A stretch of DNA of 6,627 nucleotides from JAVBMO01 sp031552355 (lineage in GTDB: Bacteria; Bacteroidota; Bacteroidia; Bacteroidales; P3): the NCBI GenBank assembly GCA_031552355.1, contig JAVBMO010000017.1, positions 1 through 6,627 of the forward strand, read 5' to 3'. Under the pieces are notes generated by a model that saw nothing but the letters and a program-made list of their open reading frames with translations, ran no database searches and was not told the origin of the DNA. Positions 1-5,213 of this stretch are shown piece after piece; position 1 is the first letter of the stretch, and the number at the start of each line of letters is the position of its first letter. The position numbers were made by a program, and so were the translations under genes.

Positions 1-429
1 ACAAATGCCCATAATACTGATTCGCCGTGCAGCGCTTTCAATGGGGCCTAAAATGGCGACATAAGGGTTGGTGGCGGTTTGCAATAAAGCCAATCCTGTT
101 CCTTGGGCAAACAATCCGGCCAAAAACAAAGGATAGCTTCCGCTTTTTGCCGCAGGGATAAACAAAATACACCCCAAAGCCATGACAAACAATCCCAAAG
201 ACATGCCTTTGGCAAAACCCGTTTTTCGCAAAACCCACGACGAAGGCAAAGCCATAACGAAATAGGAAATATAAAAGGCAAAGGTTACAAAATAGGCTTC
301 GAAATCGCTGAGTTGGCGCACTTGCTTGAAAAACGGGATTAATACACTGTTTATCCAAGTAACAAAGCCAAAAACAAAAAATAAGGAACCGATAAGAAAC
401 AGGCTGAATTTGTAATTTTTTACGTTCAT
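1..429 (-). CDS. Sugar:proton symporter, MFS family (GluP/FucP type), N-terminal part
   Basis: This is the first 143 residues of an inner-membrane major facilitator; the gene runs off the left edge. The minus-strand ATG is at 427-429 and the frame is open to base 1. Four hydrophobic helices are visible, at about residues 8-28, 45-66, 76-94 and 99-119. They are followed by the family-typical NPYV (121-124) and a GPIESAARR stretch. A basic RKTG loop (68-71) lies between helices 2 and 3, where MFS motif A sits. The pattern matches the glucose/galactose and L-fucose transporter family, which is about 400 residues in full and imports a hexose with a proton. The sugar cannot be told from this half. 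The gene starts 30 bp after the lipoprotein gene on the same strand. I see no TAnnTTTG box in that gap, so it may be co-transcribed with the lipoprotein gene. Confidence 0.88.
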   Translation of the reverse strand, partial: MNVKNYKFSLFLIGSLFFVFGFVTWINSVLIPFFKQVRQLSDFEAYFVTFAFYISYFVMALPSSWVLRKTGFAKGMSLGLFVMALGCILFIPAAKSGSYPLFLAGLFAQGTGLALLQTATNPYVAILGPIESAARRISIMGIC

Positions 430-459
430 TGTAGGAATGTATATTTGCAAATCTTGATT

Positions 460-855
460 TTAAAAAGGTTTTGCTGCTGTGGTATCTCTAAAAACAAGAT
501 TACCCAAAGTAGCATTTTCAGGAAAATCTTCGCAGGTTTTCAGGTTTGAACTTCCGCCCAATTGGCAGATTAAATCTCCGCGACAATTATAATATTGACA
601 AAAGGGTGGATTTACATAAGTTACCACCAAAAAGCCTTGGCTGCCTTTGTAATCGCATCGGTATATAGCCATTTTGTATAAAGATTCTTTCTTTTGAGTG
701 TTAATTAATTCCCTCAGCCAAAAAATATCATTAGCCGGATTCAGGCTATTGCAATACATTTCACCTTCCTCTGTTTTGTCTTTGCAACTGCTGAAAGAAG
801 CAGCTGATAAAAGGCATATTATTGAAAAAAATAGTAGTTTGGAGTATGTTTTCAT
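460..855 (-). CDS. Small cysteine-rich lipoprotein, DUF6970-like
   Basis: A 131-residue protein with a lipoprotein signal peptide: MKTYSK, a hydrophobic stretch (7-19), then FSSC with the lipid-accepting cysteine at residue 24. It is therefore predicted to be membrane-anchored outside the cytoplasm. The mature part has six further cysteines (35, 67, 86, 91, 97, 108), which could form disulfides. The C-terminal pattern (aromatic beta strands, then PPFC, GDLICQLGG and TCEDF) resembles DUF6970, a Bacteroidota lipoprotein family of unknown function. That assignment is from memory of the family pattern and is tentative. The start at 855 is preferred over an in-frame ATG at 918. The longer form would put charged residues before the signal peptide, and its start lies next to the hairpin at 879-911. 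Function unknown. Confidence 0.75.
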   Translation of the reverse strand: MKTYSKLLFFSIICLLSAASFSSCKDKTEEGEMYCNSLNPANDIFWLRELINTQKKESLYKMAIYRCDYKGSQGFLVVTYVNPPFCQYYNCRGDLICQLGGSSNLKTCEDFPENATLGNLVFRDTTAAKPF

Positions 856-878
856 GGTGTCTTTGTTCAACTTTTTAC

Positions 879-911
879 AAAACGGACAGATTTCAAAAAC
901 CTGTCCGTTTT
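879..911 (-). terminator. Intrinsic terminator-like hairpin after the DUF4139 gene
   Basis: A perfect 11-bp inverted repeat (AAAACGGACAG at 879-889, CTGTCCGTTTT at 901-911) encloses an 11-nt loop. It begins 11 nt after the DUF4139 stop codon. Read on the minus strand, the stem ends in TTTTG, a short U run. Read on the plus strand it ends in TTTTTATT, so it could work in both directions. It lies between the DUF4139 stop and the lipoprotein start, so it may end or reduce transcription into the lipoprotein and transporter genes. Confidence 0.7.
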
Positions 912-922
912 TATTCAACTAT

Positions 923-2734
923 TTATTCAAGATTCAAAACCTTGTCTTTCGGATATTTTACGGTGTAGGTGAAACGAACTTTTTTACTTTCATTAGCAGC
1001 CACATCCAAATACCATGTAAGCACACCAAGTTCTTTGTTTATCGTAGCATTGCCTGCATCCACCAATTCTACTTCCACTTCTTTGTTGGTCGAAAGCGGA
1101 TATTGGTCTTTCAGTTGCAGTTGAATGGCTTCGGTTTTATTGTTTTTGATGGTAATTTCGTAAGTGAATTTTTGAATTTTGTTGCTGTTCATAAATTTGG
1201 TGGAAGAAAAATCTTCAATTTTTTGACGTTTGACAGAAACCCGTTTATCGTTGCCAATGGTCAGGTTCAGCGTATCGTTTGCCGACCGCGATTCAAGGAA
1301 AGTTTTTCCCACATACGTATTTTCCAAAATGATGGAAGCTTCGCCACTTAAAAGATTCAACGAAGACCAATTGGGAATTTCGCCCAAAAGATAAACTTCG
1401 GAAGATAGTTTGGGAACGGCGTAGTATTTGTATTTGGTTGTAATATCTTTTGTGGTAATGTCGATAGATTGCGGTTTCCCGTTGCAAGGCACATCGTAGG
1501 GCAGGTCTATTTCAAAAACGGTATTCAAAGTGTTTTCAGCAACAGAAGTGTAATCCGAAACGCTGTTTTTCAATTCTATCACATAAGCGCCGCCGGCAGC
1601 TTGCGAACCATAGTATTCTTCTGCTTCCGAAGGCTCTACATAGGTGGACGAAAGAATCAGAGAATGATCAATAGTGCCATAAGTTCCGGCATCCATCACT
1701 TCGCCATTGACAACATAGATGGGGGCTACGTAAGATTTTCCAACAGATTTCTTTTTATCTAAAATTCTGCTTTCGGAAGGAGCTTCGGCAACTTCTTCAA
1801 CCATGTAATAACCATCTGCATCTTTACTGTAAGCTTGAATGGTATTTTGTCTGGCATAGAGAGGATATAAGTTCATATATTGCAAAAACCATTGCGAAAG
1901 CACAGGCGCCATGCCATATTGCGAAGGTGTGGAAGTGGAAAGCGACAATTTTACCTTTTTCCAGTCAATGCCGGTAGATTGCCATATTTTGGCTTTTAGC
2001 TTGGCTTGAATAGGGCTTCTCAGGTTTTCCACACGAAGGTCGTAAGACGGCGTCCAATAAGCATTGGGAGTTATGTACGAAAATGAAAAATCGGCTTTGG
2101 CTTCCACTGCCGACGACAAACGGACAATCAAACGTCCGCCTGTATTGGCATTCTTCTTCAGTTCTTCGTTAAATTCTTTGCGCACCACCAAAATCTGTTT
2201 TTGTACGGCAACTTTTTTGCTTTCCCACTGCATTTGTTCTTTTTGCAATTCAGTGGATTTGCTTTTATAATAATCCATAAATTTCATCAATTCGGCAACA
2301 CTCATACCGGTTTGCTCGCCTTTTATGGAACTGTTGTTTTGCAAAACTTTCAATAATTCCGAAATGTTTTTATAAGAAAAATCAATGCGCTGCAATTCCT
2401 TTTCGAGATTGGTCAAAGAATCCTCCAGCATTTTCAAACGGCCGGTTTTTTCGGTAGGCGCCACAAAAGTATTCGAAAATTCTACAGAAAGAATGGTAAC
2501 GGTTCCCGGCGCATTCATGCGAATACTGTTGATATCGAGAGAATTGCCTACATCGGTCAAAGTCAGTTCTGTGGTGCCTTTTTTTAGGTTTGCCGAAGCC
2601 GCATGCTGCAATTCGGCGCCCGAAGCATAAATCAATGCCGATTTCAGGTTTGAAGAAACCGTCAATTTATTTTCCTGCGCTTGCAGAGAACTGATACTGA
2701 ATACCAAAAGAACGCCCAAAAAGATTTTTTTCAT
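923..2734 (-). CDS. Exported DUF4140/DUF4139 (MuiA-like) protein with a TonB-plug-like insert
   Basis: A 603-residue protein with a Sec signal peptide (MKKIFLGVLL..., probable cleavage after SLQAQ, about residue 20). Residues 31-135 fit the N-terminal DUF4140 domain. Two charged heptad-like segments (about 94-133 and 150-195) predict a coiled coil. Residues 212-600 fit DUF4139, including the typical AYWTPSYDLRV and a C-terminal KKVRFTYTVKYPKDK strand. The family is named after the mucoidy inhibitor MuiA, but its biochemical role is unknown; an envelope role is plausible. Residues 338-388 (PIYVVNGEVMD ... YYGSQAAGG) resemble a SusC-type plug motif and are described as a finding. The start is chosen because the signal peptide begins exactly there. 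A TAnnTTTG promoter match lies about 50 bp upstream, and a hairpin follows the stop. Length and architecture look intact. Confidence 0.88.
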   Translation of the reverse strand: MKKIFLGVLLVFSISSLQAQENKLTVSSNLKSALIYASGAELQHAASANLKKGTTELTLTDVGNSLDINSIRMNAPGTVTILSVEFSNTFVAPTEKTGRLKMLEDSLTNLEKELQRIDFSYKNISELLKVLQNNSSIKGEQTGMSVAELMKFMDYYKSKSTELQKEQMQWESKKVAVQKQILVVRKEFNEELKKNANTGGRLIVRLSSAVEAKADFSFSYITPNAYWTPSYDLRVENLRSPIQAKLKAKIWQSTGIDWKKVKLSLSTSTPSQYGMAPVLSQWFLQYMNLYPLYARQNTIQAYSKDADGYYMVEEVAEAPSESRILDKKKSVGKSYVAPIYVVNGEVMDAGTYGTIDHSLILSSTYVEPSEAEEYYGSQAAGGAYVIELKNSVSDYTSVAENTLNTVFEIDLPYDVPCNGKPQSIDITTKDITTKYKYYAVPKLSSEVYLLGEIPNWSSLNLLSGEASIILENTYVGKTFLESRSANDTLNLTIGNDKRVSVKRQKIEDFSSTKFMNSNKIQKFTYEITIKNNKTEAIQLQLKDQYPLSTNKEVEVELVDAGNATINKELGVLTWYLDVAANESKKVRFTYTVKYPKDKVLNLE

Positions 2735-2785
2735 AAGAAAGGTTTTTTATATATGAATTATTTTGAATACATTTTTTATATAATA

Positions 2786-2793
2786 CAAAGGTA
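2786..2793 (-). promoter_or_regulatory. Bacteroidota -7 promoter box for the DUF4139 gene
   Basis: The plus strand reads CAAAGGTA, which is TACCTTTG on the minus strand, a perfect match to the Bacteroidota sigma-ABfr -7 consensus TAnnTTTG. It would give a leader of roughly 45 nt before the ATG at 2734. The expected TTTG around -33 (about 2810-2816) is poor (CTTTCG), so the call rests on the -7 word and its position. Confidence 0.55.
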
Positions 2794-2887
2794 CATTTTT
2801 TGTTCGAAAGACCTTCGATTATGACAGTATAGACAGAAAAAATTGCAAAACTATTCTGTGTCACTCAACAAAGCTGGATTTTATGAC

Positions 2888-2896
2888 TACCTTTGC
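2888..2896 (+). promoter_or_regulatory. Bacteroidota -7 promoter box reading towards lipB
   Basis: TACCTTTGC matches TAnnTTTG plus the often-seen following pyrimidine. It faces away from the minus-strand box 95 bp to its left, so the two form a divergent pair. Transcription would begin near 2902 and cross about 320 nt of non-coding, repeat-containing DNA before lipB. No clear TTTG is seen about 20 bp upstream. No closer TAnnTTTG box for lipB was found between 3160 and 3222. The rest of 2735-3018 is AT-rich, with no gene I can support. Confidence 0.45.
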
Positions 2897-3018
2897 AAAA
2901 AAATCCTCTTTGAATCTGTTTAAAAATGGGAAAGATACTATTTGGACACGTAATTTTTCTTTTTTTGAGAATTTTCGACAGGATTTCAAAATTTTCAAGT
3001 TTTTTCTTATTTAATTGC

Positions 3019-3180
3019 GTGAATCTTGTTTCATCTTCTCGATTTACAGGATTTTTAATTTTGCCAAAGGCAAAAAGACTCTGTGGTTCTCTCTTTGTTA
3101 CAGAGACAGATAAAAATGTCTTTGTGCCTCTCTGTGTAAAATTAAATGAAGGAAAATCGTAGAATCAAGTCTAAAATTCA
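3019..3180 (+). repeat. Degenerate interspersed repeat, copy A (upstream of lipB)
   Basis: This stretch shares ordered words with 3985-4133 on the other side of lipB. They are GTGAATC (3019), an A+T-rich part, CTGTGGTTCTCTC (3081), CTCTCTGTGTAAAATT (3128-3143) and AAGGAAAATCGT (3149-3160). Small inverted repeats lie inside it: CTCTGT/ACAGAG at 3079-3084/3100-3105, and AGACA/TGTCT at 3104-3108/3117-3121. As I recall, CTCTGTGGTTCTCTGTG-like words recur in spacers of many Bacteroidota genomes. A 78-codon open frame crossing the element (2926-3162) is judged not to be a gene. Confidence 0.6.
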
Positions 3181-3190
3181 AATAGTTACT

Positions 3191-3219
3191 TCATTTATAA
3201 CTCGTAGTTCATAGTTAAA
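3191..3219 (+). repeat. Short spacer repeat words just before lipB
   Basis: The bases before the lipB start read as reiterated short words (AACTCGTAGTTC, then ATAGTTAAA, with another TAGTTA at 3183). This kind of low-complexity spacer text is, as I recall, common in Bacteroidota. No function is seen. Confidence 0.3.
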
Positions 3220-3222
3220 TAC

Positions 3223-3900
3223 ATGGTTTTTTCGGACTGGAATTTAATAGATTATAAGCAGGCTTGGGAAAAACAACAGGCCATTTTCGACAAAGTGCTG
3301 GAAGCGAAAAAAATGTCGTTGCAGGAGGATTTTCAGGAAATTATTTTTTGTGAACATCCCCATGTTTTTACATTGGGGAAAAACGGCAAAGGCGCCAATA
3401 TGCTGATTTCCGAAGCTTTTTTGCAACAAATTGGTGCCCAATTCTATAAAATCGACCGCGGCGGAGACATTACTTATCACGGGCCGGGACAAATTGTGGG
3501 TTACCCAATACTGGATTTGGAGAAAATACATGTTTCGCTGAAATCGTATATTCACATTTTGGAGGAAATCATCATACGCACATTGTCCGATTTTGGAATT
3601 TCGGCAGAACGTTTAGAAGGCGCCACCGGTGTTTGGATTGACGCCCACAAATCCACAGCAAGGAAAATCTGCGCCATTGGCGTAAAAGCCTCGCGCTATA
3701 TTACCATGCACGGCTTTGCTTTGAACGTGAATACCGACCTGAAATATTACTCTTACATAAACCCTTGCGGCTTTGTTGACAAAGGTGTTACATCTATTGA
3801 AAAAGAGTTGACCCGAAAAGTGGATATAAACGAAGTTCAGGAAGTTCTCAAAAAGCATTTTCGTATTTTATTCGAAGAAAGAGGAGTTTTTATTAATTAA
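3223..3900 (+). CDS. lipB: Octanoyltransferase LipB (lipoyl(octanoyl) transferase)
   Basis: LipB moves the octanoyl group from octanoyl-acyl carrier protein to a lysine of lipoyl-dependent enzymes such as the pyruvate dehydrogenase E2 subunit or the glycine cleavage H protein. LipA then adds sulfur. It acts in the cytoplasm. The 225-residue protein carries the family signatures in order: EHPHVFTLGK (44-53), RGGDITYHGPGQIVGYP (79-95), the catalytic lysine in KICAIGVK (Lys148), HGFALNVNTDL (163-173) and the catalytic cysteine in NPCG (Cys182). Length is normal. The frame has a stop (TAG) a few codons upstream and no other ATG, so the start at 3223 is secure, although the N-terminus is slightly short for the family. 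No Shine-Dalgarno is visible, as is usual in this phylum. No lipA is in the window. Related degenerate repeats lie on both sides of the gene. Confidence 0.97.
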   Translation: MVFSDWNLIDYKQAWEKQQAIFDKVLEAKKMSLQEDFQEIIFCEHPHVFTLGKNGKGANMLISEAFLQQIGAQFYKIDRGGDITYHGPGQIVGYPILDLEKIHVSLKSYIHILEEIIIRTLSDFGISAERLEGATGVWIDAHKSTARKICAIGVKASRYITMHGFALNVNTDLKYYSYINPCGFVDKGVTSIEKELTRKVDINEVQEVLKKHFRILFEERGVFIN

Positions 3901-3969
3901 GAATGGAGAGTGGAGAATTGAAAATGAAACAGTCTTTTTTAATGAAAAATGGAGAATAAATAATTGAAC
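3901..3969 (+). repeat. Reiterated GAATGGAGA/GGAGAATTG spacer words after lipB
   Basis: Directly after the lipB stop come AATGGAGAG, TGGAGAATTG and, 40 bp on, AATGGAGAATAAATAATTG. They are variants of one short word. Such text is, as I recall, a common junk-like spacer repeat in Bacteroidota. No terminator hairpin for lipB is seen here. Confidence 0.45.
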
Positions 3970-3984
3970 AGCCGCCAAAAACAT

Positions 3985-4133
3985 GTGAATCCTGTCTGAA
4001 AGAAATTTTACCTTCGGCAAAATACCTCCGTGGTTCTCTCCGTCTGTTTAATTCAGAATTCAAAATTTCTCAGAGGCTCTCTGTGTAAAATTCAACAAAG
4101 GAAAATCGTGTAAATCAATCAAGTTTAAAATTT
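3985..4133 (+). repeat. Degenerate interspersed repeat, copy B (downstream of lipB)
   Basis: Second copy of the element at 3019-3180, in the same orientation. The shared words are GTGAATC (3985), CCGTGGTTCTCTC (4028-4040), CTCTCTGTGTAAAATT (4077-4092) and AAGGAAAATCGT (4098-4109). The best-conserved cores lie 949 bp apart and enclose lipB. Between the cores the copies differ in sequence and spacing, so they are old or degenerate. The remainder of the gene-free stretch, 4134-4255, holds no ATG-started gene, no promoter box and no hairpin that I can support, but its last part is in frame with the next gene. Confidence 0.6.
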
Positions 4134-4255
4134 AGGGATTGCTAAAAATGTATAGATGGCAAAATGCAAATAGCTGATTTTTACGTGGAGTAAAATCAAA
4201 ATCTATACTTTATAACCAATCCCGAAAAGAATTTGAAAAAGGGATAGATTCTTCT

Positions 4256-5026
4256 TTGGTTCATTTTTGTGAATCAGTAGAAAATGGTATCAACTATTAC
4301 AACATGGTAAGTACGTTTTCGGAAAGCAAGGAATACAATGATAGTCTATTAATGCTTGCCTATAGGCAAGATAGTTTGAATGATGCAAAAATGAAAATCT
4401 GGATTCAAAGGAATGGCTTGCCAAATATCACTCAACTTGGCGGACGAAGTGATGCATGGTTTGTAGTTTTCCCTATATTAGGGCGTGTGGATACTGCCTT
4501 CTATAATAATGTATTTTATAGAACATTTGAACAGCAAAAGGATACAGCACTCATAAATAGATATTTGCTATTACATGAAAATGATAAAAAATATCAAGAA
4601 TGGAGCATGGTTGATCAGAACAATAATATTCAAAGATTAGTAGATACATCAAATTTGATATTGAAAAATAGTACTCAAAAATGGGGGTTCCCAAGTTTAG
4701 CCCAATTGGGCGGGGATTATGAACTATGGTATCAGCCATGGATTTATATGCATTTTGCAGATACAAGTTTCTTTACACCTTTGCTACGGGAATATATTAA
4801 ACAAGGGAAATGCCCACCCGAATATTTGGCTCTAATGACAGATTGTAGGTTAATAGAAGGCAATGGGAAGTATTTGTATGGCGTTTATAATTACAAATAT
4901 GAGAATGGAATGTTTAGACCTGCCACAAAAGAAGACTACAATCTGAATATAAATGAACTAAGGATCGCCATTGGGCTTCCTTCTATGGAAATGGAAAAAG
5001 CTTTTAGGGAAGCACGGGAAAAATGA
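4256..5026 (+). CDS. DUF6624-like protein, possibly 5'-truncated
   Basis: From a TTG at 4256 the frame encodes 256 residues. Residues 118-250 follow the DUF6624 pattern: VDQNNNIQRLVD, then WGFPSLAQLGG (143-153), MHFADTSFFTPLLREY (165-180), ALMTDCRLIEGNGKYLYG (192-209) and GLPSMEMEKA near the end. The function of this family is unknown. An earlier segment (40-84, with NGLPNITQLGG) repeats the start of that domain. The beginning is uncertain. The frame stays open back to a stop at 4175-4177 and reads protein-like (SRKEFEKGIDSSL) before the TTG, yet it has no ATG or signal peptide. The first in-frame ATG is 4304. Possible explanations are a rare non-ATG start or loss of the true 5' end near the repeat that stops at about 4133. 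The stop codon is TGA at 5024-5026. The DUF6624 match is by eye. Confidence 0.65.
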   Translation: MVHFCESVENGINYYNMVSTFSESKEYNDSLLMLAYRQDSLNDAKMKIWIQRNGLPNITQLGGRSDAWFVVFPILGRVDTAFYNNVFYRTFEQQKDTALINRYLLLHENDKKYQEWSMVDQNNNIQRLVDTSNLILKNSTQKWGFPSLAQLGGDYELWYQPWIYMHFADTSFFTPLLREYIKQGKCPPEYLALMTDCRLIEGNGKYLYGVYNYKYENGMFRPATKEDYNLNINELRIAIGLPSMEMEKAFREAREK

Positions 5027-5130
5027 TAAAACTTTAAATCCTTATAAATATATCAAAATCAAGAGCTATCGTAATCATTTTTTCTGTTTTTTCTCACATA
5101 CATTATTTGCATAGAAACAGTAAATGGTAG

Positions 5131-5171
5131 ATTCAACAATTCGTTAAATGGAAATTTATTAAATGTTGAAT
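5131..5171. promoter_or_regulatory. Inverted repeat in the M64 peptidase promoter region
   Basis: ATTCAACA at 5131-5138 and its exact complement TGTTGAAT at 5164-5171 are separated by 25 nt. The right arm lies in the spacer just before the -7 box at 5178, where an operator could sit. Eight bases in AT-rich DNA can arise by chance, so the call is weak. Confidence 0.25.
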
Positions 5172-5177
5172 TTTGCG

Positions 5178-5186
5178 TAAATTTGC
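5178..5186 (+). promoter_or_regulatory. Bacteroidota -7 promoter box for the M64 peptidase gene
   Basis: TAAATTTGC is a perfect TAnnTTTG match with the extra C. It lies 27 bp before the ATG at 5214, giving a leader of about 20 nt. The region about 20 bp upstream is AT-rich, without a clear TTTG. The box suggests the gene is transcribed separately from the DUF6624-like gene upstream. Confidence 0.55.
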
Positions 5187-5213
5187 ACCAAACCAAACAT
5201 ATTTTTTTGCTAT

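Noticed and set aside
440..448. A perfect plus-strand TAnnTTTG match (TATATTTGC).
   Set aside because: It points into the antisense of the lipoprotein gene with no plus-strand gene downstream. Such a short word is expected by chance in AT-rich DNA.
856..918. A longer start for the lipoprotein at 918.
   Set aside because: It would put 21 extra charged and cysteine-containing residues ahead of a clean lipoprotein signal peptide and would be read through the hairpin at 879-911.
698..1351. A 217-codon plus-strand open frame.
   Set aside because: It is antisense to the lipoprotein and DUF4139 genes, rich in Phe, and shows no domain pattern; it is a shadow of the minus-strand coding.
2926..3162. 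A 78-codon plus-strand open frame beginning 30 bp after a promoter-like box.
   Set aside because: Its second half is the translation of the interspersed repeat (LCGSLFV, PLCVKLN), a familiar artefact. The first half is low-complexity, Phe-rich translation of AT-rich DNA.
3901..4133. A CRISPR array or tandem repeat array after lipB.
   Set aside because: The repeated words are irregular in spacing and sequence, with no fixed repeat-spacer unit and no cas genes nearby.
5085..5120. A possible terminator after the DUF6624-like gene (CTGTTT/AAACAG).
   Set aside because: It has only a 6-bp AT-rich stem with a long loop and no following T run.
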